Below, in pieces: positions 33,451 to 42,929 of a DNA stretch of 64,000 bases. Origin of the DNA: Geobacter sp. UBA5735 (lineage in GTDB: Bacteria; Desulfobacterota; Desulfuromonadia; Geobacterales; Geobacteraceae). The notes below the pieces were generated by a model. The model was not told the DNA's origin. It saw only the letters and a list, made by a program, of their open reading frames with translations, and searched no databases. The position numbers and the translations under genes are program-made. Location: the NCBI GenBank assembly GCA_002419385.1, contig DIFZ01000050.1:1-64000 (forward strand). The letters run 5' to 3'. Each line of letters begins with the position of its first letter. Within the stretch, counting starts at the first letter, position 1.

Positions 33451-34764
33451 ATGAACCGTAAAACTGCAGCAAACAGTGAAGATCATCAACATGCCCCTTT
33501 GGCCGAGCGGATGCGGCCCCAGACCCTGGACGACTTTCTTGGCCAGGAGCACCTGGTAGGGCCGGGCAAAATGCTTCGCAGGCTCATCGAAACCGACCAG
33601 GTCACCTCGCTCATCCTCTGGGGCCCCCCGGGGTCGGGCAAAACCACCCTGGCCCGCATCATAGCCAACGCAACCCGCTCCCGGTTCGTTTTCTTTTCCG
33701 CAATACTCTCGGGAGTAAAGGATATCCGCCAGCTCGTCAAGGAGGCAGAGGAAGAACGGTCGCTGAACGGCACGAAGACCATCTTGTTCGTCGACGAAAT
33801 CCACCGCTTCAACAAATCACAGCAGGACGCCTTTCTCCCCTATGTGGAAAACGGAACGCTGACCATCATCGGCGCAACTACGGAAAATCCGTCCTTCGAA
33901 GTGATAGCCCCCCTGCTTTCCCGGTGCAAGGTGCTGGTCCTCAAACCCCTGCCGAAAGAGGAAATCGAAAGAGTGCTGGCACATGCCGTTCAGGACAGGG
34001 AGCGGGGTCTCGGGACGCTGGAGCTGGAACTGTCCGCTGAGGCTCTGTCCTTTATGGCCGACCAAGCCGAGGGGGATGCCCGGATAGCACTGAATACGCT
34101 TGAAACAGCATCACGACTGACAACAGGGGGAACCATCGATCTGGAGACAGCGCGCGAGGCTGTGCAGAAAAAACCCCTCCTCTACGACAAGGGAGGGGAA
34201 GAGCATTACAATGTCATCTCCGCATTCATCAAGTCCTTGCGGGGAAGCGACCCGGACGCCGCCCTCTACTGGCTCGCCCGCATGCTGGAAGCAGGCGAAG
34301 ACCCACTCTTCATCCTCCGCCGGATGGTGATCCTCGCTGCGGAAGACATCGGCAACGCCGACCCCAGAGCGCTGCAGGTTGCGATTGCGGCTCTCCAGGG
34401 TTTCCAGATGGTGGGGTTGCCGGAAGGAAGGATCATCATGGCCCAGGCGGCAACCTATCTGGCAACGGCCCCCAAATCCAACGCTTCCTATATCGGCATA
34501 GACGAAGCCCTTGCAGAAGTGCGCAAGAGCGGCGCCCTTCCGGTCCCGCTCCATGTGAGGAACGCACCGACCCGGCTCATGAAGGAGTTGGGGTATCATA
34601 AGGGGTACCGCTACGACCATGACTATGAAAGTGGTTATGGTGGCCAGGAGCACCTGCCGGAACGTTTGGCGGGTAAGAAGTACTACCGACCGGCAGGCCA
34701 CGGGTATGAGAAATACATCTGCGAAAGAATGGAAATGCTGCGGAAAAAAAGCGCAAAAAGCTAG
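33451..34764 (+). CDS. rarA: Replication-associated recombination protein A (RarA/MgsA)
   Basis: 437 residues from ATG 33451 (AAGGAACGG upstream). AAA+ ATPase acting at stalled forks. N-terminal PLAERMRPQTLDDFLGQEHL, Walker A GPPGSGKT (58-65), Walker B FVDEIHRF, sensor GATTENPSFEV, and the C-terminal tetramerisation block (ISAFIKSLRGSDPDAALYWLARML). The stop codon TAG shares the palindrome CTAG (34761-34764) with the convergent galE stop. Confidence 0.96.
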   Translation: MNRKTAANSEDHQHAPLAERMRPQTLDDFLGQEHLVGPGKMLRRLIETDQVTSLILWGPPGSGKTTLARIIANATRSRFVFFSAILSGVKDIRQLVKEAEEERSLNGTKTILFVDEIHRFNKSQQDAFLPYVENGTLTIIGATTENPSFEVIAPLLSRCKVLVLKPLPKEEIERVLAHAVQDRERGLGTLELELSAEALSFMADQAEGDARIALNTLETASRLTTGGTIDLETAREAVQKKPLLYDKGGEEHYNVISAFIKSLRGSDPDAALYWLARMLEAGEDPLFILRRMVILAAEDIGNADPRALQVAIAALQGFQMVGLPEGRIIMAQAATYLATAPKSNASYIGIDEALAEVRKSGALPVPLHVRNAPTRLMKELGYHKGYRYDHDYESGYGGQEHLPERLAGKKYYRPAGHGYEKYICERMEMLRKKSAKS

Positions 34765-35744
34765 ATCCCTGCCAGTTGCCGTTCCCACTGCCAGGCATCG
34801 GAGACGATTTTTTCCAGGTCATCGTACTTTGGCTTCCAGTCCAGGACCTCGCGAATGCGCTGGGAACGCGCCACCAGCATGGCCGGATCGCCTGGCCGCC
34901 TTGGTGCCTCGAGAACGGTAAAGTGGACACCGCTTACCCGGCGAACCACATCAATGACCTCCCGCACGCTGCTGCCGTTGCCGTAACCGACATTTATCGT
35001 TTCTTGAGTCCCCCCCCCTTCAAGATAACGAAGCGCGGAAAGGTGCGCCGCAGCCAGATCCTCAATATGGATGTAATCGCGGATGCCGGTGCCGTCAGGG
35101 GTCTCGTAATCGGTGCCGAATATTGAAACGGACTGCCTTTTTCCCAGTGCGGCCTGGCAACAGACCTTGATAAGGTGGGTGGCCTCCTGAACCCGCTGCC
35201 CCATCCGGGCGAGAGGGTCAGCGCCGGCGACATTGAAGTACCTCAGGGCGACATAGCGAAGTCCGTGGGCATGGGCGGTGTCGCGGAGCATCCACTCGCT
35301 CATGAGCTTGGAGGTGCCGTAGGGATTGATGGGAACTGTCGGCGAGTCCTCGGCGGCGATTCCCGACTCGGGCATGCCATAGACGGCAGCGGTACTTGAG
35401 AAGACGAATTTCTCGACACCTGACCGTACGCATGCTTTCAACAGACGCATGGTGTTCATGGTGTTGTTGCCGTAATATTCGAGGGGCTTGCTGACCGATT
35501 CCGGGGCGATGATGGATGCGGCGAAATGCAGCACCGTCTTGACACCGAATGTGCGTAACGTGTTCTCGAGGGTTTCCTCGTCGGCAAGTTCGGCCCGCAC
35601 CAGGGTCTCTCCGTTAATCAGTGTCGCTTCGAAGCCGGTAGAAAGGTTGTCGTACACAACAACACGATAACCCGCTTCGGTCAACTGCCTTACCACATGC
35701 CCGCCGATATACCCTGCTCCGCCAGTCACCAGAATGTTTTCCAT
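34761..35744 (-). CDS. galE: UDP-glucose 4-epimerase
   Basis: 327 residues from ATG 35744 (AGGAAAGGG upstream), normal GalE length. Extended SDR fold with NAD-binding GGAGYIG (8-14), a catalytic YxxxK (PYGTSKLMSEW) and FSSTAAVYG. It interconverts UDP-glucose and UDP-galactose for polysaccharide synthesis. It is convergent with rarA and overlaps it by four bases. Confidence 0.95.
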   Translation of the reverse strand: MENILVTGGAGYIGGHVVRQLTEAGYRVVVYDNLSTGFEATLINGETLVRAELADEETLENTLRTFGVKTVLHFAASIIAPESVSKPLEYYGNNTMNTMRLLKACVRSGVEKFVFSSTAAVYGMPESGIAAEDSPTVPINPYGTSKLMSEWMLRDTAHAHGLRYVALRYFNVAGADPLARMGQRVQEATHLIKVCCQAALGKRQSVSIFGTDYETPDGTGIRDYIHIEDLAAAHLSALRYLEGGGTQETINVGYGNGSSVREVIDVVRRVSGVHFTVLEAPRRPGDPAMLVARSQRIREVLDWKPKYDDLEKIVSDAWQWERQLAGI

Positions 35745-35819
35745 CAAAACCCTTTCCTGCCGCCAGTTCAATGAATCAGTGCCGCTTTACCATATACAAG
35801 CTACTGTTATTTACTTATT

Positions 35820-36509
35820 CTAATCTGTCTTTTCCATGTCCTTCTGCATTTGTTTCTGCATCTCTTCCGCGGCCTTCTGCATCTGCTCGGAAGTGTCTTT
35901 CCAGGACTCAGTAGCCTTTTCCAGATTATGGCTTGCTCTCCGTGCCGCAATCTGGGCGCTGATCTGGAAAATCACCAGGACGGCAGCGATTATCCCGAAT
36001 ACGAGCCAGGCTTTTCTGGACGGTATTCCATGAGTCTCGATACTTGCATGAACCAGATAATAAATTCCTATCAGAATGCCAATCGCTCCACCCACATAAG
36101 GAATGAGCGCAAGAACCGTTGTAACCGGCAAGACAGCGGAGATATAAGCATTGCAACGATATGCCGTCTCGTACTCTTCGTTTGAACCCATGATCTTCCA
36201 AATGATGAACAGAATGGCCGCGGATACGAAACCGAAAACTGCACTCCCGATTGCGAAATAAATGGGCATGAGAATGATTGCAATGAAACCGGTCACCATT
36301 CCCGCACCGAAATGGAGCCCCAGGATGCTGAACAGGGCGGTCAGAAGACCACCGATAATGCCGCTCACAACCCCCATGGCAACCATGAAGACGAGTGGTT
36401 CGACGAAACCGCCGGTCTTGGGCATCTCCCTGAAAAACAGCGCCGGCTGGGTCAGTATCCGCAGAGTTGTCTGGGGAATAGTCGAAAAATCGATTCGTTT
36501 CGTTTCCAT
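35820..36509 (-). CDS. Yip1-domain membrane protein
   Basis: 229 residues from ATG 36509 with GGGAGG upstream. About five hydrophobic spans lie between residues 38 and 185, including FMVAMGVVSGIIGGLLTALF and a span ending WLVFGIIAAVLVIFQ. FFREMPKTGG near the N-terminus is a Yip1-type entry motif. The C-terminal tail is a charged coiled coil with Met/Gln/Lys repeats (QMQKAAEEMQKQMQKDMEK). The bacterial role is unknown. Confidence 0.82.
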   Translation of the reverse strand: METKRIDFSTIPQTTLRILTQPALFFREMPKTGGFVEPLVFMVAMGVVSGIIGGLLTALFSILGLHFGAGMVTGFIAIILMPIYFAIGSAVFGFVSAAILFIIWKIMGSNEEYETAYRCNAYISAVLPVTTVLALIPYVGGAIGILIGIYYLVHASIETHGIPSRKAWLVFGIIAAVLVIFQISAQIAARRASHNLEKATESWKDTSEQMQKAAEEMQKQMQKDMEKTD

Positions 36510-36656
36510 ATTACCCTCCCGTCATAGTGCATGCCTGGTTATCCAGCCCGCTGTGCGCCAAATCAAGACAGCCGAATTCCGGCATAGTGCAGGATTTAAT
36601 GAATCATTATTCCGATAGTAAAAAGTAATAACTGAACGGGGCTGCTTTTTCAAGTT

Positions 36657-36686
36657 AAAAAAAGGGAGACGTATGATCCGTCTCCC
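36657..36686 (-). terminator. Terminator of the lipid operon after glyA
   Basis: GGGAGACG (36664-36671) and CGTCTCCC (36679-36686) pair around a 7-base loop; the minus strand continues with seven T. Confidence 0.88.
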
Positions 36687-36709
36687 CTGGCCTGCTGATT
36701 GGTCAAATC

Positions 36710-37957
36710 CTAGCCCAGTCTGTGGGCATAAAGTGGAAACCCTCTCATCAGTTCGTTGACCCGCTGTTTGATGTTCCCCAATCCTTCGGGATTTTCGGTG
36801 TTTTTCAGAGCTTCGGCGATGAATCCTGCTACCAGTTCCATCTCCGGTTCTTTCAGACCGTGCGTGGTAGCGGCAGGAGTTCCTATCCTTATGCCTGAAG
36901 TAACGAACGGCGAACGGGTTTCGTTGGGGATGGTATTCTTGTTCACCGTAATTCCAGCCTTGTCCAGGGCCTCTTCAGCGACCTTGCCGGTCAGGCCGGT
37001 CGAGGTAAGGTCAACGAGCATGAGATGGTTGTCCGTCCCAGCGGAAACGAGACGAAGTCCCTGTCCCGTCAGGGCAGCCGCCAATGCTTTGGCATTCTTG
37101 ATTGTCTGCTCCTGATAAAGCTTGAATTCCGGAGCGAGAGCTTCCTTCAACGCAACTGCCTTTGCTGCGATAACGTGCATGAGCGGGCCGCCCTGGATTC
37201 CCGGGAAGATATTGGAGTTCAGCACTTTTGCGTATTCTTCCCGGCAGAGTATCATTCCCCCGCGGGGCCCCCGCAGTGTCTTGTGGGTGGTTGTCGTGAC
37301 GAATTCGGCATGGGGAATAGGGCTCGGATGGAGACCTGCCGCTACGAGTCCGGCTATATGTGCCATGTCGACCATGACAACAGCGCCAACCGCGTCCGCG
37401 ATCTTCCTGAACCGCTCAAAATCGAGGATGCGCGGGTAGGCGCTTGCTCCGACCACGATCATTTTCGGCTTATTCTCCCTGGCAAGGCGCGCCACCTCGT
37501 CATAATCGATCACTTCGGTATCCAGGGAGACTCCGTAAAACACCACTTTGAAAAGCTTGCCGGAAAAGTTCGCAGAACTGCCGTGAGTCAAGTGTCCGCC
37601 ATGGGAGAGGTTCATGCCCAGAATGGTGTCTCCGGGCTTCAGAACGGAAAAATAGACAGCCATGTTGGCCTGGGAACCGGAATGGGGCTGGACATTGACA
37701 TGGTCGGCGCCGAAGAGCTGCTTGGCGCGCTCGATCGCCAGGTTTTCAACCACGTCGACCTGGGAACAGCCACCGTAGTATCTCTTTCCCGGGTAGCCTT
37801 CGGCGTACTTGTTCGTCATGACTGAGCCCTGGGCTTCCAGCACTGCTTCGGAAACGAAATTCTCCGAGGCGATCAATTCAAGATTGTACTCCTGCCGCTC
37901 CGTCTCGCGGCGGATAGCCGCTGAAACTTCAGGGTCAAAACCTTCCAGTATCGACAT
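36710..37957 (-). CDS. glyA: Serine hydroxymethyltransferase
   Basis: 415 residues from ATG 37957 with AAGGAGA upstream. PLP enzyme converting serine and tetrahydrofolate to glycine and methylene-tetrahydrofolate. The PLP lysine is in VTTTTHKTLRGPRGG; YAEGYPGKRYYGGC and MVDMAHIAGL are signature blocks. It is the last gene of the yceD-to-glyA operon. Confidence 0.98.
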   Translation of the reverse strand: MSILEGFDPEVSAAIRRETERQEYNLELIASENFVSEAVLEAQGSVMTNKYAEGYPGKRYYGGCSQVDVVENLAIERAKQLFGADHVNVQPHSGSQANMAVYFSVLKPGDTILGMNLSHGGHLTHGSSANFSGKLFKVVFYGVSLDTEVIDYDEVARLARENKPKMIVVGASAYPRILDFERFRKIADAVGAVVMVDMAHIAGLVAAGLHPSPIPHAEFVTTTTHKTLRGPRGGMILCREEYAKVLNSNIFPGIQGGPLMHVIAAKAVALKEALAPEFKLYQEQTIKNAKALAAALTGQGLRLVSAGTDNHLMLVDLTSTGLTGKVAEEALDKAGITVNKNTIPNETRSPFVTSGIRIGTPAATTHGLKEPEMELVAGFIAEALKNTENPEGLGNIKQRVNELMRGFPLYAHRLG

Positions 37958-38079
37958 CTCTCTATCTCCTTCCACGTAGGGGAAAAAGAATACGGGACCT
38001 TTCAAGTCCCGTATTCTCTACACTCAGAGCAACACTTCGTCAGCAAATCTCATGGCCGAAACGCATGTACCGCGCCGGT

Positions 38080-38535
38080 CTATCTGCAGAGCTCTTTCTC
38101 AAGCGCGGTTATCTTGTCCAGCCGTCCCTGGTGACGACCTCCCTCGAAATCGGCGTCCAGCCAGGTAGCCACCATTTCGCGAGCTTCATTCTCGTCACTG
38201 ACACGTCCGCCGAGAACGAGAATATTTGCGTTGTTGTGCTGTTTCGCCATCTTGGCCATATAGGGATCGGCAGCAAGGGCCGCCCGGACTCCCGGAAACT
38301 TGTTGGCCACTATGGACATTCCTATGCCGGTTCCGCAAACTAGAACGCCCTTTTCAGCCTCTCCCGTCGAAACCTTGCGTGCGACCTTTTCGCCAAAATC
38401 CGGGTAATCAACGGAATTGCCGTTATCCGTGCCCATATCCAGAACGGGGATGCCCCGCTCCACGAGGAGAGCTTTGACAGCCTCCTTGAGTTCGAACCCG
38501 CCATGGTCGCTTCCCAGCGCTATCACTCGATCCAC
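38080..38535 (-). CDS. rpiB: Ribose-5-phosphate isomerase B
   Basis: 151 residues from GTG 38535, chosen because AGGAAGG lies seven bases upstream; a GTG at 38541 is also in frame. ALGSDHGGFELKE, the active-site Cys in VLVCGTGIGMSIVANK and GVRAAL are RpiB marks. It interconverts ribose-5-P and ribulose-5-P. It starts two bases after the fabF stop, whose last codons carry its ribosome site. Confidence 0.94.
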   Translation of the reverse strand: MDRVIALGSDHGGFELKEAVKALLVERGIPVLDMGTDNGNSVDYPDFGEKVARKVSTGEAEKGVLVCGTGIGMSIVANKFPGVRAALAADPYMAKMAKQHNNANILVLGGRVSDENEAREMVATWLDADFEGGRHQGRLDKITALEKELCR

Positions 38536-38537
38536 TG

Positions 38538-39770
38538 TCACACCTTCCTGAAAAGGATCGATGCGTTGGTTCCACCGAAACCGAAGGAATTGGACATAGC
38601 GCAGGTGATCTTGGCGTCCCTGGCCGTATTCGGCACATAATCGAGATCACACTCGGGATCCTGCTCCTGATAGTTGATAGTCGGCGTTGCAACACCTGCT
38701 TCCATCGACATGAGCGTAAAAACCGCCTCTATGCCCCCGGCAGCACCCAGCATATGCCCGGTCATTGACTTTGATGACGTAACCAGGAGCTTGCCGGCAT
38801 GGGAACCGAACACCTGCCTGATAGCCATGCTCTCATAGAGATCGTTGAACGGCGTCGACGTACCGTGCGCATTGATGTAGTCGACGTTCTCAGGGCTGAT
38901 TTCCGCATTGTCGAGAGCCATCTTTATACAGCGCGCAGCGCCTTCACCATCAGGCGCAGGGGCAGTGAGGTGATAGGCGTCGCCGGTCAATCCGTAGCCA
39001 ACAACCTCGGCATAGATCTTCGCGCCTCTTTTCTTCGCCGACTCCAGCTCCTCAAGGATCACGATGCCTGCGCCCTCCGCAAGCACAAAGCCGTCGCGAT
39101 TCTTCTCAAAGGGACGTGAGGCAGCTTCGGGATCGTCATTGCGGGTCGACAAAGCCCTCATGACGGCAAAGCCGCCGATGGCCAATGGAGTCACCGTTGA
39201 CTCCGTGCCCCCTGCTATCATGGCATCGGCATCACCGCGGGCAATCATGTGATAGGCATCGCCGATCGAATGGGTGCCGGTTGCGCACGCTGAAACGGAC
39301 GAAAGATTAGGGCCCTTTGCACCATATCTGATGGAGATGTGGCCAGGCGCGAGGTTGGTTATAAGCATCGGAATGAAAAAAGGAGATATCTTCTTGTAGC
39401 CCCCTTCCAGGAGAGCGGAATGATATTTCTCAATGGTCGGAAGTCCCCCGAGTCCAGCTCCCACGAGAACGCCGACACGTTCGGCATTCTCTTCAGTGAC
39501 CTGCAGTCCCGAATCCTCCATGGCAAACTGGGCAGCCGCAAGGGAGTACTGGATGAAGAGATCCATCTTTTTTATCTCTTTTTTTTCGATAAAATCTTCG
39601 GGGTTGAAATCCTTGACTTCTCCGGCAATCTGGACCGGAAATTCGGTGGCATCAAAACGGGTTATCCTGGCAACCCCGGACCTCCCGGCAACCAGCGCGT
39701 CCCAATTCTTCCGGTTCCCGGTACCCAGGGGCGATACCGCCCCGATTCCCGTCACCACGACTCTTCTCAT
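38538..39770 (-). CDS. fabF: 3-oxoacyl-ACP synthase II (KAS II)
   Basis: 410 residues, elongating condensing enzyme of type II fatty-acid synthesis. The nucleophile is in SSVSACATGTHS, with catalytic histidines in NAHGTST and KSMTGHMLGAAGG. ATG 39770 has GAGGAG upstream. It lies downstream of acpP, the standard arrangement. Confidence 0.98.
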   Translation of the reverse strand: MRRVVVTGIGAVSPLGTGNRKNWDALVAGRSGVARITRFDATEFPVQIAGEVKDFNPEDFIEKKEIKKMDLFIQYSLAAAQFAMEDSGLQVTEENAERVGVLVGAGLGGLPTIEKYHSALLEGGYKKISPFFIPMLITNLAPGHISIRYGAKGPNLSSVSACATGTHSIGDAYHMIARGDADAMIAGGTESTVTPLAIGGFAVMRALSTRNDDPEAASRPFEKNRDGFVLAEGAGIVILEELESAKKRGAKIYAEVVGYGLTGDAYHLTAPAPDGEGAARCIKMALDNAEISPENVDYINAHGTSTPFNDLYESMAIRQVFGSHAGKLLVTSSKSMTGHMLGAAGGIEAVFTLMSMEAGVATPTINYQEQDPECDLDYVPNTARDAKITCAMSNSFGFGGTNASILFRKV

Positions 39771-39910
39771 AAAAGCGGCTCCTCGAAACGATCATTCCCT
39801 GCATGCTCTCTTCCCGCAGGGCGCGGAAATGAAGGGGGGGATCCCCCCTCGCGTGCCATTCTCCGTCCGGCATCCCGAACGGAGGAACTATCAGGTTAGA
39901 ACGCTTGAAT

Positions 39911-40144
39911 CTAGGTGTGATCAGCGATATAGTCTATGGCGTCCTGGACAGTGGCGATTTTCTCGGCGTCCTCATCAGATATCTCGATATCGAATTCTTC
40001 TTCGAGGGCCATTACCAGTTCAACCTGATCCAGTGAATCGGCGCCCAGATCGTCCATGAACGATGCTTCACCGGTAACCTGCGCATCATCGACACCGAGT
40101 TGTTCAGCCACTATCTCTTTAACCCTTTTTTCTATTGACGACAT
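39911..40144 (-). CDS. acpP: Acyl carrier protein
   Basis: 77 residues from ATG 40144 with GGAGG upstream. The phosphopantetheine serine is in GADSLDQVELVMALEEEF. It is acidic and helical, normal for AcpP. It sits between fabG and fabF and carries the growing acyl chain. Confidence 0.98.
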   Translation of the reverse strand: MSSIEKRVKEIVAEQLGVDDAQVTGEASFMDDLGADSLDQVELVMALEEEFDIEISDEDAEKIATVQDAIDYIADHT

Positions 40145-40245
40145 TTCTTTTCCTCCATTCAGATTGGTTGACCTCGTCTGGTTACGTGAATCTTCACTCC
40201 TTCTGCTTATTAACATGAAAACAGAAAATTGCAAAAACTATTTTT

Positions 40246-40986
40246 TTACATGTGCATGCCGCCGTTCACGGAAAGCACGTGACCGGTGATGTAGCCCCCC
40301 ATGTCCGAAACGAGAAAGTACACCGCATTGGCGATGTCTTCCGGTGTCCCGAACCTGTTGACAGGGATCTGCTTCAGCAATTCCTCACGTATGTTCTCGG
40401 CCAGGACTCCGGTCATATCGGTTTCTATGAACCCCGGCGCTACGGCGTTGACCGTTATGTTCCGCTTGGCATATTCTCTGGCAACTGCTTTGGTGAATCC
40501 AATGATACCTGCTTTGCTGGCGCAATAGTTTGCCTGGCCGAGATTCCCCATCTGTCCCACGACCGAACTGATGTTGACGATCCTGCCGCTCTTTGCCTTT
40601 GCCATCAGCTTGACTGCTTCGCGGGTGCAGTAGAACGTGCCCTTCAGGTTGACATCGACCACCGCGGACCAGTCTTCATCCTTCATGCGCATCAGCAGAC
40701 CATCCCTGGTAATGCCCGCATTGTTGACCAGGATGTCAATGCCGCCGAACTCCTTCACCACCATGTGGAAAAGTGCATCAACATCGGCGACGACACTCAC
40801 GTCAGCCTTGCAGGGAAGCGCCCGTCCGCCCATCGCCACGATTTCGTCAGCTGTCCGTGAGGCCCTTTCCAGCGAAGTCGCCGTAACGATCAATTCCGCG
40901 CCTTCTGCGGCGAGTTTGAGCGCTACAGCCCTGCCGATGCCCCGGGAAGCCCCGGTTACTACCGCCTTTTTCCCTGAAAGGTTCAT
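40246..40986 (-). CDS. fabG: 3-oxoacyl-ACP reductase
   Basis: 246-residue short-chain dehydrogenase reducing beta-ketoacyl-ACP with NADPH. Cofactor motif TGASRGIG near residue 12; catalytic YCASKAGIIG; NNAG and a C-terminal GG. The start codon overlaps the fabD stop as ATGA (40983-40986). Confidence 0.98.
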   Translation of the reverse strand: MNLSGKKAVVTGASRGIGRAVALKLAAEGAELIVTATSLERASRTADEIVAMGGRALPCKADVSVVADVDALFHMVVKEFGGIDILVNNAGITRDGLLMRMKDEDWSAVVDVNLKGTFYCTREAVKLMAKAKSGRIVNISSVVGQMGNLGQANYCASKAGIIGFTKAVAREYAKRNITVNAVAPGFIETDMTGVLAENIREELLKQIPVNRFGTPEDIANAVYFLVSDMGGYITGHVLSVNGGMHM

Positions 40987-41915
40987 GCGCCCTCCCCTTC
41001 CACTGCCTTGAAACCTGCAAGATTGTCGAAATTCCTGGTGACCACGCCCTTGTCGATCTTTTTAACCAGGCCGGAAAGTACTTTGCCAGGGCCGGTCTCG
41101 ACAAAGTGCGTGACCCCCAGCGATACCATTTCCTTTACGGATGATTCCCAGAGAACCGGTGAGCTGATCTGTGCCACGAGCAGGCTCTTGATCCGACCAG
41201 CTTCAGTGTATGGTTTCGCTTCCACATTACTGATGACCGGAACCTGAGGATCTTTCATGGTAATGTTTTCGAGAACTGCTGAAAGACGCTCTCCGGCGGA
41301 AGCCATGAGAGCGCAATGGGATGGCACGCTGACGGGCAGCAACAGCACTTTCCTGATTCCCCGGGCCTTGGCGATCTCGATGGCACGGTTGACCGCGGCA
41401 GCCTGTCCGGATATGACGATCTGTCCCGGGCAGTTGTAATTCGCCGGCACCACGGTATCGCCTTGAGCAGCCTCTTTGCACACCTCTTCAACACTATCCG
41501 CATCGGTGCCGAGAACTGCGGCCATGGCACCGGTGCCGACGGGAACCGCTTCCTGCATGAACCTGCCACGTGAACGGACGATGCGCAGCGCATCACCGAA
41601 CTCCAGGGCACCGGCAGCAACGAGGGCAGAGTATTCTCCAAGGGAATGCCCTGCAACGTAGCTGAAGTCCAGCCCGGTTTCGGTTTCAAGAAGCCTCTTG
41701 AAGGCAATACTGGTTGTCAGCAGCGCAGGCTGGGTATTCTCCGTCAGTTGGAGATCGCACTCCGGCCCTTCGAAACAGAGTCTCGAAAGAGCGAACCCCA
41801 GCGAATCATCGGCTTCTTCATAGGTCTGCCTGACAATGGTGAAATTATCTGCCAGCTCTTTTCCCATGCCCGGATACTGCGATCCCTGACCGGGGAAAAT
41901 CAGTGCCATTTTCAC
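40983..41915 (-). CDS. fabD: Malonyl-CoA:ACP transacylase
   Basis: 310 residues from GTG 41915, chosen because AAAGGAG lies seven bases upstream; an ATG two codons later is less well spaced. FPGQGSQYPGMG, the active-site serine in GHSLGEYSALVAAG and VETGPGKVLSGL are diagnostic. It loads malonate on ACP for fabF/fabH. Confidence 0.97.
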   Translation of the reverse strand: MKMALIFPGQGSQYPGMGKELADNFTIVRQTYEEADDSLGFALSRLCFEGPECDLQLTENTQPALLTTSIAFKRLLETETGLDFSYVAGHSLGEYSALVAAGALEFGDALRIVRSRGRFMQEAVPVGTGAMAAVLGTDADSVEEVCKEAAQGDTVVPANYNCPGQIVISGQAAAVNRAIEIAKARGIRKVLLLPVSVPSHCALMASAGERLSAVLENITMKDPQVPVISNVEAKPYTEAGRIKSLLVAQISSPVLWESSVKEMVSLGVTHFVETGPGKVLSGLVKKIDKGVVTRNFDNLAGFKAVEGEGA

Positions 41916-41935
41916 GAACGCACTCCTTTCATGAA

Positions 41936-42916
41936 TTACCACCGCAGCAGTACGGAAGCCCAGGTCAGACCGCCGCCGAATGAATCGAGAAGCAGAATGT
42001 CATTTTCCTTCAATCTGCCGTTCCTGGTCGCCTCGTCGAGAGCAATGGGTATCGATGCTGCGGAAGTGTTCCCGAAGCGGTCCAGATTGACGTAGACCTT
42101 CTCTTTTTCCAGCCCCAGCCTCTTTCCTATGGCATCGATGATTCTCTTGTTTGCCTGGTGGGGGATGAACAGGTCGATATCCGCGGTCTGCAGTCCTTCC
42201 ATTGCCAGCACTTCATTGGCCGCATCTTCCATTGCGCGGACCGCAAGCTTGAAGACCTCGTTCCCCTGCATCTTTATAAACGCAAGATTCTCGTCGATCA
42301 CACGCGCGGAAACTGGATTTCTACAGCCGCAGGCAGGCTGGTGCAGCAGTTCCCAGTAGGAACCGTCCGAATGGATGCGCGCCCCCAGAATACCGTTTTC
42401 TCCTTCCCGGGCCTCCAGGATGACAGCGCCTGCCCCGTCTCCGAAAAGCACGCAGGAGTTTCTGTCGGTCCAGTCGGTAATCCGTGAAAGGGTTTCCGCA
42501 CCGATCACCAAAGCTCTTTTGGCCATTCCGGACTGAATGAGTGAATTGGCAATCGTTACACCATACAGAAAGCCCGAACATGCTGCCGATATGTCGAACG
42601 CTGCTGCCTTCCCGGCCTTGAGGTTGTTCTGGACAAGGCAGGCGGTGGCAGGGAAGGGAAAATCAGGTGTGACCGTGGCGACAATGATCAGATCCAGATC
42701 CATGGGAACCAGTCCGGCCATTTCAAGGGCGCGTTCAGCCGCTCTTGTCGCAAACATGGAGGTATACTCGTCCTCGGCGGCAATGCGCCGTTCCTTTATG
42801 CCGGTCCTGGTGGTAATCCACTCATCAGTAGTGTCAACGGTTTTTTCGAGATCGCTATTGGCCAAAACCTTTTCGGGGACCGCAGAACCGGTACCCACTA
42901 CACGAGATAAAACCAT
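41936..42916 (-). CDS. fabH: 3-oxoacyl-ACP synthase III (KAS III)
   Basis: 326 residues from ATG 42916 (AAAGGTGGG upstream). Initiating condensing enzyme. The nucleophilic cysteine is in DISAACSGFLYG, with His in IPHQANKRIIDA and Asn in RFGNTSAASIPIAL. It lies 13 bases after plsX. Confidence 0.98.
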   Translation of the reverse strand: MVLSRVVGTGSAVPEKVLANSDLEKTVDTTDEWITTRTGIKERRIAAEDEYTSMFATRAAERALEMAGLVPMDLDLIIVATVTPDFPFPATACLVQNNLKAGKAAAFDISAACSGFLYGVTIANSLIQSGMAKRALVIGAETLSRITDWTDRNSCVLFGDGAGAVILEAREGENGILGARIHSDGSYWELLHQPACGCRNPVSARVIDENLAFIKMQGNEVFKLAVRAMEDAANEVLAMEGLQTADIDLFIPHQANKRIIDAIGKRLGLEKEKVYVNLDRFGNTSAASIPIALDEATRNGRLKENDILLLDSFGGGLTWASVLLRW

Positions 42917-42929
42917 TCTTCCCACCTTT

